29,386 bases of DNA, from the NCBI GenBank assembly GCA_964374095.1, contig CAYJXJ010000043.1:1-29386 (forward strand). The letters are read 5' to 3'. Below are positions 19,927-28,813 of the stretch, one piece after another. The DNA comes from CAYJXJ01 sp964374095 (GTDB lineage Bacteria; Elusimicrobiota; Elusimicrobia; UBA1565; UBA9628). Numbering within the stretch: the first letter of the stretch is position 1; the number at the start of each line of letters is the position of its first letter. Below the pieces are notes generated by a model that was given only the letters and a program-made list of their open reading frames with translations, did no database searches and had not been told where the DNA came from. The position numbers and the translations under genes were made by a program.

Positions 19927-22764
19927 CTAGCCGAGCTTGGGGACCGGCAGGTAGATGTAGAGGCCGAGGACGTCCGGCGGGTTGTCCTCGAGCTTGAAGG
20001 CCCCCTGGGCGCCGGAGGCGGTGCGCACGCGGCGATGGGCGTCGAGAAGCTCCTCCCCGCGCTTCTTGGCGAACTGCCGGAGGGTCGGCTGCAAGGCCTC
20101 GATCTTGTCCGTGACGAGCCTCAGATTGTGCGCGGCCACGTCCGGAGGCACGTTGGCGTCCGAGCGCGCGGCTGTGAGAGCTTCGACCGCTTCCGCCGCG
20201 AGCCATGTCGGGCTTGCCGGCTCGCCGGTGAAGGCGGCCGCCAGCGCGTCTTCGGCCAGCAGGCTGCTGGAGAGTCCGTGAACGGTCGAGATGATGTGGT
20301 AGCGCAGCCTTAGGAGCAGCATGACGGTGCGGGAGGCGACCGCTCGCGTTCGGATGACCCCCGCCCGGCGGGCAAAGCCCTCCTGCATGGGGTCTAGCGC
20401 GGAATTGAGCACCCAGGTAGCCAGGCCTTCGAGGATCGGATGCGTGCGGTGCAGGGCGACCACGTTGCGCTCCGTCGTGGGCTCGAAGCAAACGCGTAGT
20501 TTCTTGGCGTCCTCAAGGGCTTCCTTGACCGCGAGCGGCGTTCCGGCCAGGTCCGCCTCGACGACCCGGCCCTTGGTCACCACCGCTTGGGCGCGCTGCA
20601 GGATGGAGGTGAAGAACCTCTCGAGGTCCGCGGCCGAGCCGATGGCTGCCTCGGAGGCCTTGAGCTCCCGCGCGACCTCATGGAAGTCGATGGAGTCCTG
20701 GGCGAAGACGCTTCTGGAGCGCTTGTCGCGGTCCACAGCCTGGTCCCAGTCGTCGTGGAGCTTCTTCTTCATCGGCTTGAAGTAGTCGTTGAAGAGCTCC
20801 AGTTGCTCCTTCTGGTCCCTGCCTTCCTTGGCCTTGAGCAGCAAGCCTTCGAAAACGGCCTCGACGATCTGCTCGCTGGTGGTGGGCAAAGGCACCGAGA
20901 TGCCGAGCGCGTTCCGGATGGCCTTATGCTTGCGCAGCAGGATGTCCAGCACGATGCCGTCGATCTGGTTGTCGAGCCCGTAATAGGTGATAACCCGGAT
21001 CTTCTTGCTCTTCTGATTGAAGCGGTCCACCCGCCCCTCACGCTGCTCGTGTCGGGTGGGGTTCCAGGAGAGGTCGTAGTGGATCACCGCGTCGAACTTC
21101 TCCTGGAGGTTGACGCCCTCGCTGAGGCAATCGGTGCAGATGAGGAGGCGCTGCGACTCGGCGTCGGCGGGCAGGGCCTCGATCCGGTTCAGCCTGTCGG
21201 TCGGGGGCAGGGAACTGGTCACGCACTCGATCAGTACTTTCTTGCCGAGCCTCTCACGCAACTGGTCCTTGAGGTACTCGGCGGTCTGGATGAACCGGCA
21301 GAACACGATGGGGCGGTAGCCGTCCTTGAGCGTCTGCTTTAGGATGTCGACGAGCTTGACGAGCTTGGCGTCGGCGTCGCCCTCGAGCGCCTTGGCCTCG
21401 CGCTCGAATGCCCTCAGCTTGCGGCGGTTGGGAGTATCCGCGTCGAGTTCGTCCGCGTCGGCTCCGGAGGGTATATCCGGCGGTTCGTCGCCCATATCGT
21501 CGTGCGAATCGAGGACGATCTTCCTTCCCAGCTCGTCGGCCGCGGCGGCGTCCGGGGCCTCGGCCGGGCTGGCCCTCTCGTGAAGCGTCGCGGCCGCGGC
21601 CGCGGGGCTGCTCGCCATGGCTCGGAGCAGCGACAATGCCGACCACCAGCGCACCCGGCGCTGGAGCACCGTGCCGGACTCGTCTCGGACCGTTTCTCGG
21701 GCGTAAGCCAGGACTTTGGAGAAAAGCGCCTTGTAGGGCTCGCTCAAGCGGTAGGAATCCTCATCCGGCCTGTCCTGGTCGCGCTCTGGAAAGGGAGTGT
21801 CCGCGTCCAGGTAGCGCTTGATGTCGCCCCGGCGTCTTTGCACGAAGTGGGCGGCTACCTTCTTCCTGTGCGGGACGTTCTCCGGGCCGGCAAGGTGCTC
21901 CGGCAGTTTCGTGAAGTCGGGACTCAGTAGACCCAAGAGCGATCTGAACGCCGCCTCGTTGCCGCTGTGGGGCGTCGCGGTAACCAGCACTATGTGGCGC
22001 TTCTCGTCCTCGACCAGTTTGGACAGGAGGCGGTGCCTCTGGTGCGCCGCGCTGCGGACGTTCTCTCCGGGGATGGCGCAGGTGTGGGCCTCGTCCACGA
22101 TGACGAACTCGGGACAGGTCCTCAGGAAGTCGTTGTAGCGGGAGTCCGACTTGATGAAGTCCATGGAGACGACGACATGGGGGTAGTTTTCGAACAGGGA
22201 CTGGCCCGGCGGCAGGTTGCGCTCCAGGGACCGGGCGGTGCTCGAGAGCACCCAAGTCGCGTCAATGTTGAACTTGGTGTAGAGCTCGGTCTGCCACTGC
22301 TCCGCCAACTGCGGCGGGCAGAGGACGCAGATACGGGATATCTCGCCGCGGTCCAGCAGTTCCCTGGCGATGAGGCAGGCCTCGACGGTCTTGCCGATTC
22401 CAACGTCGTCGGCGATCAAGAGGCGCACGGGGTCGAGCTTGAGCGCCATGAGCAAGGGCACGAGCTGATAGGGCCGTGGCTGGACGGCCAGGCGGCCGAA
22501 AGACCGAAACGGCCCGGCGCTGGAGCGGAAGCCGAAGCGGACCGCGTCGCGGAGCAGTTGGCAGGAGAAGTAGTCGCCCAGATCCTTGGGCCCGGGCGGC
22601 TTAAATGACGCCGGCTCGACCTTCTCCAGGGCCGTGCAGACGCCGGCGACTTCCTCCAGCGTCCCGCCCAGCGGGCGCAGGACGAGGAGCTCGGGCACGG
22701 ACTCGGGCAGGACCACCCATTCCCTCCCGCGCGCCCGGACCAAGGCGCCGGCTGCGAAGCTCAT
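19927..22764 (-). CDS. SNF2-like SF2 helicase (DrmD-like)
   Basis: A 945-residue SF2 ATPase. QPRPYQ (95-100) precedes Walker A ADDVGIGKTVEA (118-129), motif Ia is LCPPQLAEQW, motif II is VDEAHT (DEAH 224-227), and motif III is TATPHSGNE (262-270). The second RecA domain shows FCRFIQTAEYLKDQL, ICTDCLSEGVNLQ and motif VI REGRVDRFNQ (about 572-581). ADDVGIGKT rather than the usual ADEMGLGKT, followed by DEAH, is characteristic of defence-island helicase-related proteins including DISARM DrmD. Its place between a DUF1998 helicase and an Eco57I methyltransferase supports that reading. ATG 22764 overlaps the upstream stop (ATGA). Role: ATP-driven translocation on or remodelling of invading DNA (family knowledge). 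RapA/HepA-like housekeeping enzymes are less likely given the context. Confidence 0.82.
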   Translation of the reverse strand: MSFAAGALVRARGREWVVLPESVPELLVLRPLGGTLEEVAGVCTALEKVEPASFKPPGPKDLGDYFSCQLLRDAVRFGFRSSAGPFRSFGRLAVQPRPYQLVPLLMALKLDPVRLLIADDVGIGKTVEACLIARELLDRGEISRICVLCPPQLAEQWQTELYTKFNIDATWVLSSTARSLERNLPPGQSLFENYPHVVVSMDFIKSDSRYNDFLRTCPEFVIVDEAHTCAIPGENVRSAAHQRHRLLSKLVEDEKRHIVLVTATPHSGNEAAFRSLLGLLSPDFTKLPEHLAGPENVPHRKKVAAHFVQRRRGDIKRYLDADTPFPERDQDRPDEDSYRLSEPYKALFSKVLAYARETVRDESGTVLQRRVRWWSALSLLRAMASSPAAAAATLHERASPAEAPDAAAADELGRKIVLDSHDDMGDEPPDIPSGADADELDADTPNRRKLRAFEREAKALEGDADAKLVKLVDILKQTLKDGYRPIVFCRFIQTAEYLKDQLRERLGKKVLIECVTSSLPPTDRLNRIEALPADAESQRLLICTDCLSEGVNLQEKFDAVIHYDLSWNPTRHEQREGRVDRFNQKSKKIRVITYYGLDNQIDGIVLDILLRKHKAIRNALGISVPLPTTSEQIVEAVFEGLLLKAKEGRDQKEQLELFNDYFKPMKKKLHDDWDQAVDRDKRSRSVFAQDSIDFHEVARELKASEAAIGSAADLERFFTSILQRAQAVVTKGRVVEADLAGTPLAVKEALEDAKKLRVCFEPTTERNVVALHRTHPILEGLATWVLNSALDPMQEGFARRAGVIRTRAVASRTVMLLLRLRYHIISTVHGLSSSLLAEDALAAAFTGEPASPTWLAAEAVEALTAARSDANVPPDVAAHNLRLVTDKIEALQPTLRQFAKKRGEELLDAHRRVRTASGAQGAFKLEDNPPDVLGLYIYLPVPKLG

Positions 22765-25700
22765 CTCGGGCTCCCGAAGATCGAGGGATGCCGTGCTGCG
22801 GCCTTGAGCCAGCCCTCCCTGTGGTGGAACCGGACGACGATGATTCCCTCCGCGTGCAGCCGCGTCGTCTGTTCCGTGTCGCGCCTGTGGCGGTCGGGGT
22901 AGTCATGCGGCGGGCCGTCCACGTAAACGAACGCCGGGTTCGGTCCCAGGTAGGCGAAGTCCGGACGCGTTCCGTACTGGGGGAAGGTCTTCTGCGCGTC
23001 CGTGGGCAGGGCCAGGTCGTGTTGCTCGAGGAAATCCAGGAACTCCCGCTCGAGCTTCGTCTCGCAGACTTTCCGCAGCTGCGCGAGGAGCTGCGGCCGG
23101 GGCAGTTCCGTGCGGGAGGCCTCGGCGGAAGTCTGGGCCATGTCGAGGAGGTAGTCCTTGACGGCATGGCGGTCGAGGCGCTGGTGGTCGCGCTGGTTGT
23201 AGTAGCTCAGGAGACAGTCATAGCAGGCCGCTTGGCAGCGTTCCTTCGCGTGGGCCGCCTTGCCCAGGTCCTGGCCGTCGCCGGGATCGAAGTGCAGGAG
23301 CGAGAGGGCGGCTTTGGCGACCCTCGGCATGGCGGCGGGGTTGTCCACGAGGTGGCGCAGTACGCCGGCGCCGCCCTCCGCGGCCTCGTAGAAGAGGATG
23401 ATCCGCCTGGGGCGCTCCTCGGGCGTCCGGGCGACGCCCGGCAAGGGCTCGGTGGCCAGCTCCGAGTCCTCCACCTGGTATTCGATCTGGATCGCCCGCT
23501 TGAGCGCGTGCTCCAAGGTGGCCATCCCACCGTCGTCAAGCGGGACCTGCGGCTCGAAGAGGAGGCTGTTGCGCCGGTCCTGGACGTAGGGGATGACGCG
23601 CATGAGACGCGCCTGCTGGTCCTGCGGCTCTTCGTCGGGGTCGAGAGAGGATCTGGACCATTGACGCTTCTCCAGGTCGAGCCAGAAGCCCATCTCGTTG
23701 GGCTTCTGCCTGCGGGACCAGCCGAGATTGATGCGCCAGATGTTGGCGGCTTCCCCGTATTCTAGCTTGGCGAGCACGGTGTTGCCGTGCTTGAGGACGC
23801 TGTTGCGGAAGAGGGGCCTGCCGTGCCGCTCGGAGAACCTCACGGCCGTCCTGATCTCGTAGCCCAGGCGCAGGCGCTCTTCCTCGTCGCAGTTGATCCG
23901 CTCCCTCCGGCGCGTGATCACGTTCTGCAGCCGGAACATGCTCGTCAACGGAACCCCGTCGAGCGAGGTGTTGCAGCGGTCGCAGTTGTTGGGGCCGTTG
24001 TTGCCGGTGTAGGGATGGAGGTAGCCGCACCTCGGGCAGAGCTTGAGGCAGGAGGTCACCGGGTCGCGCTCGTCGCCCACCGGCATCATGACACGGGTGA
24101 CCTGGTATCTGGCCCCCTCGTGATAGATCAGCGCGCCGGGGCCGAACTCGGAGATGGCCAAGAATCGCGGCCTGGAGATGAACTCCTCCTGCGTCCGCGT
24201 TTTGCGCCCCGGGATGTAGGCCGACAAGGGAAGCCGCGGGAAGTTGTAGCCCGGCAGGAAGCCCTCGCTGGCGAAGTAGCGGTAGCTGTAGAAGTCCGAC
24301 TGCACGGTGTTGCTCGGGGCGGAGAGCAGCTGGATCTGGAGCAGGGCCTCGCGGCGCAGGCGCTCGGCGATCTCCCTCTGGATCTGGCCCGCGGAGTGGT
24401 CCAGCGTGATGCGCTGCTGTTCCTCCACCTGTTTCCTGGCGGTGCGGTAGAGGTGCTTCCACCGTGCCATCGCCTGCTCGAAGCTCTGGGGGACCCCGAG
24501 CACGACCTCGTCGAGCCAGCCCTCGGAGTGCCATGCGGCCTTGCCGAGCTCGTCGCGCATGCCGGCCAGGATCGCTCTCGCGCGGGTCTTGGTCCTGCCG
24601 AGGGCCGCCTGGTCGGCCAGGGCGGCCTGGACGCTGGGCAAGAACTCCAGGCTCGGGTTCGGCCCGGTCAAATCCACCAGCTCGGCGGGCGTGCTTCTGA
24701 GGTCGAGGCCCGTCTCGCGGAGCCAGATCGCGTGGATGTGGGAGCGCAGGAGATCCTCGTTGGCCAGCTCGATGCGGGGCGTGCTCACCGCGCCCGCGAC
24801 CATGAGTTCGGGATGCCGGAAGAAGTACTGGTCGTGCGGGCTGCCGGCCGAGCAATAGGCCACCACCAAAGCGGGCTGGCCGCTGCGGCCGGCGCGGCCG
24901 CTGCGCTGGGCGTAATTCGCGGGCGTGGGCGGAACGTTGCGCAGATTCACCACATTGAGGTCCTTGATGTCGATGCCCAGCTCCATCGTGGGGGAGCAGA
25001 ACAGGATCGGAAGCCTCCCGGCGCGGAACTCCGCTTCGCGCTGCCTGCGCATGTCGTTCTGGACCTGAGCGGTATGCTCGCGCGCCTGGAGGATGCCGAT
25101 CTCGTGAATCCGGCTCGTGTAGAACTTCACGAAGAACGGGTTGACCGGGCTTCCCTTCTCGGCTCGCGACGGCATCCTGATCCGGTCGTGGTAGGCGCTG
25201 GTCCCGTCGCCGGCCTTCCATATCAAGGAGCCGGCGTTGATCTGATAGCCGGGGACCGGCGCTCCGTCGCCGGCCGGGACCAACTCCTTGACGATGCCGG
25301 CCTGCTTGAGAGCGGCCAGCAGGTCGCAGATGATTCTTTTCGTCGCGTCCAGGTTGATGTCCGTGCCGCCCGGGAATGTGCCTTGCCGCCGCACGTACTG
25401 GCCGAAGCCGCCCTTCGGGGAAACGTAGAATGCCTCGCGGCCGCGGCGGCTCTCGGCGATGGAGCAGGGGAAGGCAATCCTGGCGAATTCGAGATTCTCG
25501 ACCTCGTCGATGGCCCAGGGGTCCCGCAGGTCCGCGGAGCTGCGGCGCTTGATCTGCTCCTGGAAGTTCGGCTCGAGGTAGTTGACGTCGATGCAGAGCT
25601 CGCGGCGCACGTAGTCGAGCAGGTCTTTCGAGACCGCGACGCGGGTCTCCCGGGACGCGTCGCGCAGGAGGGGATGCAGCTCACGCCACAAGGCGTCGTC

Positions 25701-27968
25701 CGCGCAGGCATCCTCCAAGGAGCTGTAATGAATCACCAGGAGCCCGCTTTGCTCGAGGTTGGGCGCGTTGATGCGCCAGCCCCTCTTGAGGTCGCGGTAG
25801 ATTCGATAGCCGACGACGTCCCGGAGCGCCTGCTGCACCCTCCGTTCGGCCTCATACTTGACCGCCGGGTCTATGGCGAAGGCTGACTTGGGGAGGCCGA
25901 GGCAGTCCGTCACCTTCTGAGCGATATCGTGGTCCCGAAGGCCCTCGGCCCCGGCCTGGAGGGCTGCCTTGTAGATCGCGCCCCGGAGCAGGCTGACCTC
26001 GATGAAGTCGTTCAGGTGCCCGGCCTGGAGCGCGGCGTCCTGCCTGTTGTCCGTGAAGCTGAGGAGCTTCTTGGCGCTGTCTTCAAGAGACGTCTCCGCT
26101 CTCAAGCCCGCGACGGCGGCGGTCGAGAGGATCGTCGTGGCCGTGCTGCGTCCCTCCGAGCCCAAGGTCCCTACCTTGGGGAAATCCGATTTCTGGCGGG
26201 CGTCGTAGCTGACGCCGCAGTTGAGGCAGAACAGGAAGGGAGCCTTGATGAAGGCGGCCTCCACGCCGGAGTCGTTGAGCGCCCCGTCGGGGCCGATGCG
26301 GGCGTAGGCCGGAACCCGGTCGCGCCTTGCGTCCACGACCTTCTTCTTCCCGCCCGACTCGTCCACCCAATCCGCCGGGAGCCGGTTGAGGATCGCTTCC
26401 TTCTCGGAGTCCTTGGGCCAGGGCTTGTCCGCGCTGATATAGAGGAAGCCCGGCTTCTGGCCGGCGATGCTGCTGCGATCATGGGCCTCGCGGGCGACGA
26501 AGCGCGCGGCTCCGGATTCCTCTTCCCGGGCCTCCCAGACGCTGTAATACTCCTGACCGCAGTCCCGGCAGAAGCACAGCGGCAGGAGGATCTCGTCGCG
26601 GCTCTCGGGGCTGTACTTCTGGCCGTGAAGGGTGAGGGCTCGCTCCTCGGGGGCTTCCACCGTGGCATAAAGCGTGTCTCCGCGGCTGATGAACTGATGA
26701 ATCCGGAAGGGAAACACCGGGAAACTCGTCTCGGGGTGGCGCACGTGCGTGGCTCCCTTGAGCAGGGTTCCGACGACGGCCCGCTCGCAAGCCTCCCGTG
26801 GCGAGCCCGTCAGTTTCGAGAGCCTCACGGCCAGGCCCGACTCCCCGGTCAGGGAGGCGGGGCTGGAGCGGACCAGCCGCCCGGATTCCGACTCCGGCAC
26901 CACGCCGACGACTCCCTCCAACCAGCGCGCCAGGGAGTCCTCCCTGAATCTCTCGAAGGTGTCGAGCTGCCGGCCGTCTCCCTGTGAAATCGCCGCCTTA
27001 AGCGCGGCGACGTCGGCCGGGCTGTCCTCGCGGATCGGCCGACTGATCCGCTGCAGCGTCTCGCCGACGATGCGTTCCTCGGGGACCGTCCCGCCGAAGA
27101 GTCGCGACGCCAGCTCGGCCACGCCTTTCCTCTGCTGCTGCCACGTGCCCGGCCCGGCCAAGGTGGCGGATGTCCCCACGCAGGTCAGCGGCTTGCCGCC
27201 GAGCAGTTCCTGAATGCGCCTCAACAGGAGCGTCACGTCCGCTCCCTGGCGTCCCCGGTAGGTGTGCAGCTCGTCTAGCACCAGGAACTCGAGTTGGCGC
27301 GCCGCCTCGATGATCCGCCTCTCGCCCGGGCGGGTCAGGATCAGCTCCAGCATCACATAGTTGGTCAACAGGATGTCGGGCGGGTTCTGGATAATCCGGT
27401 CCCTGGTTTCCTGGTCTTCCTGCCCGGTATAGCCCTCGAAGCTTGCGGGAAAGGGCCCGGAGCCGAAGCCCTTCTTCAAGAACTTCTCCAGTTCGCCGTA
27501 CTGGCTGTTGGCCAGCGCGTTCATAGGGTAGATGATGATGGCCTTGATCCCCTGACCCGACCCGGTCTTCAGGATGTGGTTGATGATCGGAACGATGTAG
27601 GCGAGGCTCTTGCCCGAGCCGGTTCCCGTGGTGAGGACGAAGTGCTCGCCCTTCACGCCGATGCGGATCGCCTCCTCCTGATGCTTGTGAAGCCGCAAGG
27701 GCCGGCCGCCGCCGTCCACGTCGCTCTTGTCGCGCCGGAAGATCCGCTCCGCGCCCTTCTGGAGGACGCCATCCGCGACCAGCTCGTCGACGCTCTTGCC
27801 CGGTTCGAAGGACGGGTTCAACTGGATCAGGGCGTCCGGCCACAGAGCTCCGGCGGCGAGGGCCTCCTCGACGAACTTGCGCAGGTCCTCGCGGTCGAAG
27901 CGCATGAAGCTCTTGACGTACTCGGCGTAGTCGGCGATCAGGCGATCTCTGAAGGAGAAGATATTCAT
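22761..27968 (-). CDS. COG1205-type helicase with DUF1998 (MZB) and C-terminal Vsr/DUF559-like nuclease
   Basis: A 1735-residue protein. RecA1: TTGTGSGKSLAY (113-124, Walker A), IIYPMNALANSQ, LVLDELHTYRGRQG (DEAD-like DELH 232-235), GTSATL. Two cysteine pairs sit in a large insert: CFCRDC (~465) and CLNC (~580). RecA2: PTMELGIDI, RNVPPTPANYAQ, and motif VI QRSGRAGRSG (~1020). Zinc pairs follow in CPRCG and CDRC (~1310-1332), then a DUF1998/MZB cluster, CQAACYDCLLSYYNQ (~1577-1591). The last ~105 residues (LEREFLDFLE, RPDFAYLG, FVYVDGPPHDY, IIVVRFHH) resemble a Vsr/DUF559 PD-(D/E)XK nuclease. In DISARM, helicase (DrmA) and DUF1998 (DrmB) functions are separate genes; here they look fused, with a nuclease added. 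It is coupled by ATGA overlaps on both sides. Confidence 0.82.
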   Translation of the reverse strand: MNIFSFRDRLIADYAEYVKSFMRFDREDLRKFVEEALAAGALWPDALIQLNPSFEPGKSVDELVADGVLQKGAERIFRRDKSDVDGGGRPLRLHKHQEEAIRIGVKGEHFVLTTGTGSGKSLAYIVPIINHILKTGSGQGIKAIIIYPMNALANSQYGELEKFLKKGFGSGPFPASFEGYTGQEDQETRDRIIQNPPDILLTNYVMLELILTRPGERRIIEAARQLEFLVLDELHTYRGRQGADVTLLLRRIQELLGGKPLTCVGTSATLAGPGTWQQQRKGVAELASRLFGGTVPEERIVGETLQRISRPIREDSPADVAALKAAISQGDGRQLDTFERFREDSLARWLEGVVGVVPESESGRLVRSSPASLTGESGLAVRLSKLTGSPREACERAVVGTLLKGATHVRHPETSFPVFPFRIHQFISRGDTLYATVEAPEERALTLHGQKYSPESRDEILLPLCFCRDCGQEYYSVWEAREEESGAARFVAREAHDRSSIAGQKPGFLYISADKPWPKDSEKEAILNRLPADWVDESGGKKKVVDARRDRVPAYARIGPDGALNDSGVEAAFIKAPFLFCLNCGVSYDARQKSDFPKVGTLGSEGRSTATTILSTAAVAGLRAETSLEDSAKKLLSFTDNRQDAALQAGHLNDFIEVSLLRGAIYKAALQAGAEGLRDHDIAQKVTDCLGLPKSAFAIDPAVKYEAERRVQQALRDVVGYRIYRDLKRGWRINAPNLEQSGLLVIHYSSLEDACADDALWRELHPLLRDASRETRVAVSKDLLDYVRRELCIDVNYLEPNFQEQIKRRSSADLRDPWAIDEVENLEFARIAFPCSIAESRRGREAFYVSPKGGFGQYVRRQGTFPGGTDINLDATKRIICDLLAALKQAGIVKELVPAGDGAPVPGYQINAGSLIWKAGDGTSAYHDRIRMPSRAEKGSPVNPFFVKFYTSRIHEIGILQAREHTAQVQNDMRRQREAEFRAGRLPILFCSPTMELGIDIKDLNVVNLRNVPPTPANYAQRSGRAGRSGQPALVVAYCSAGSPHDQYFFRHPELMVAGAVSTPRIELANEDLLRSHIHAIWLRETGLDLRSTPAELVDLTGPNPSLEFLPSVQAALADQAALGRTKTRARAILAGMRDELGKAAWHSEGWLDEVVLGVPQSFEQAMARWKHLYRTARKQVEEQQRITLDHSAGQIQREIAERLRREALLQIQLLSAPSNTVQSDFYSYRYFASEGFLPGYNFPRLPLSAYIPGRKTRTQEEFISRPRFLAISEFGPGALIYHEGARYQVTRVMMPVGDERDPVTSCLKLCPRCGYLHPYTGNNGPNNCDRCNTSLDGVPLTSMFRLQNVITRRRERINCDEEERLRLGYEIRTAVRFSERHGRPLFRNSVLKHGNTVLAKLEYGEAANIWRINLGWSRRQKPNEMGFWLDLEKRQWSRSSLDPDEEPQDQQARLMRVIPYVQDRRNSLLFEPQVPLDDGGMATLEHALKRAIQIEYQVEDSELATEPLPGVARTPEERPRRIILFYEAAEGGAGVLRHLVDNPAAMPRVAKAALSLLHFDPGDGQDLGKAAHAKERCQAACYDCLLSYYNQRDHQRLDRHAVKDYLLDMAQTSAEASRTELPRPQLLAQLRKVCETKLEREFLDFLEQHDLALPTDAQKTFPQYGTRPDFAYLGPNPAFVYVDGPPHDYPDRHRRDTEQTTRLHAEGIIVVRFHHREGWLKAAARHPSIFGSPR

Positions 27969-28183
27969 GCCGTCCGCCTTCGCTTCCTTTCTTTGGATGC
28001 GCCCGGCTGATCGCCGGCTCCACCGCTCCTGACCCAGGCGTCGATCTCCTCGGTCTTAAATTTCCAGAGCTTTCCGACGCGGTGGGCCGGCAGGCTTCGG
28101 CGCTCGATCCACCGATAGATCGTGTCCTCCACCACGCCCAGGTAGCGGGCAATCTCATCCACCGACAGCCAGCGTGATTCCAT
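27965..28183 (-). CDS. Excisionase/MerR-type helix-turn-helix protein
   Basis: A 72-residue DNA-binding protein: WLSVDEIARYLGVVEDTIYRW forms the HTH, followed by the wing IERRSLPAHRVGKLWKFKTEEI and a basic tail (KERKRRRTA). This is the HTH_17/excisionase family common at the head of defence operons. I prefer the start at 28183 (MESRWLSV), with GAGG 8 nt upstream and 2 bp after the previous stop; a longer in-frame start at 28216 lacks such a site. Its stop overlaps the helicase ATG (ATGA). Likely roles are autoregulation of the operon or targeting of DNA. It may also mark mobility, since excisionases share the fold, but no integrase is present in the window. Confidence 0.8.
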   Translation of the reverse strand: MESRWLSVDEIARYLGVVEDTIYRWIERRSLPAHRVGKLWKFKTEEIDAWVRSGGAGDQPGASKERKRRRTA

Positions 28184-28185
28184 AA

Positions 28186-28728
28186 TCAGGGCCTCGAGTC
28201 GTCCTTGAGTCGACATAAATCGGTCAAAGTAGCTTCAAGTCTACCAATTGCGTGGAGGAGGAGCAAAAACGCCGTCGAGGCAGCCATCGAAGGGGCTCTC
28301 CGTTCGCGGACCACGCGCGGACCACGCGCACAACGGACCAGGCTACGGGAAACGACCTCCTCGAGGAACGCCCAGTAGATTTCCTCGAACAGGTCCTGGA
28401 CGCGGCGCGACATCGGCAGCAGCTCGTAGTACGCATGCTCCAATCCTGGCCACATGCCAAGGGCCAGGATCGTCTGCGCGCACGTGCGCAGCTCCAGTCG
28501 GGTCTGCACCGTCCGGACGAGCGCATGAAGCAGCTCGTCCTTCTCGTCGAGGCTTGCGCCCCGCGGGTCATGAAGGGCTCCGATCAGCCCCTCCGGTGGG
28601 CCGAACCTGGCCAGCGCGGGCTCCCGGATCATCAACATCTGGTACTGCTCGGTAAACTCACGGCTCGTCACTTCCAGGCGCAGCCTTTTTAGGATGCGAT
28701 CCTGACTCCAGTCGTTTACATGGCGCAT
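28186..28728 (-). CDS. Hypothetical protein with start codon in a hairpin (180 aa)
   Basis: The protein is helical: FTEQYQMLMIREPALARFG, then DPRGASLDEKDELLHALVR and LALGMWPGLEHAYYELL. I vaguely associate the ARFG..E.LI..LHD..G..DEKD..L.ALVR block with uncharacterised proteins, some sigma-factor-like, but I cannot name a function. The first ~125 residues look conserved. The last ~55 (RCARGPRVVRERRAPSMAA onward) look less natural, and an 11-bp tandem duplication at 28305-28326 lies exactly there, so the C-terminus may be frameshifted. AAGGAGG lies 5 nt before ATG 28728, but both sit in a perfect 13-bp hairpin. The stop is 2 bp before the HTH gene. The Com-like gene is 85 bp upstream. Confidence 0.55.
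   Translation of the reverse strand: MRHVNDWSQDRILKRLRLEVTSREFTEQYQMLMIREPALARFGPPEGLIGALHDPRGASLDEKDELLHALVRTVQTRLELRTCAQTILALGMWPGLEHAYYELLPMSRRVQDLFEEIYWAFLEEVVSRSLVRCARGPRVVRERRAPSMAASTAFLLLLHAIGRLEATLTDLCRLKDDSRP
28305..28326. repeat. 11-bp tandem duplication
   Basis: CGCGGACCACG occurs twice back to back inside the 180-residue gene. Eleven is not a multiple of three, so gain of one copy would shift the frame. The encoded protein after this point looks less natural than before it. Confidence 0.8.
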
Positions 28729-28760
28729 GACGCCCTCCTTTCGGGCCGGGCGTCATGCGC
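28723..28760 (-). promoter_or_regulatory. Perfect 13-bp hairpin sequestering a start codon
   Basis: GCGCATGACGCCC (28723-28735) and GGGCGTCATGCGC (28748-28760) are perfect inverted repeats separated by 12 bp. In the minus-strand transcript the second arm to be transcribed (28735-28723) contains the AUG of the 180-residue gene (28728-28726). The end of the AAGGAGG site is also in the stem while its first part is in the loop. Ten of 13 pairs are G-C. No U-tract follows, so it is not an intrinsic terminator. The layout resembles a translation-inhibitory stem. It could also be a DNA operator. Confidence 0.7.
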
Positions 28761-28813
28761 TCGAGTTGGCCTATGTCATGGGCGTCTCGCGCCTCTGGAT
28801 TTCTTCGGGACGA

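Noticed and set aside
23787..25886. Very long plus-strand ORF (699 codons)
   Set aside because: Opposite strand of the 1735-residue helicase, whose motifs are clear. The plus-strand product has no recognisable domain.
28723..28760. Intrinsic terminator after the Com-like gene
   Set aside because: The stem is strong but is followed by no U-tract on either strand, and it contains the next start codon.
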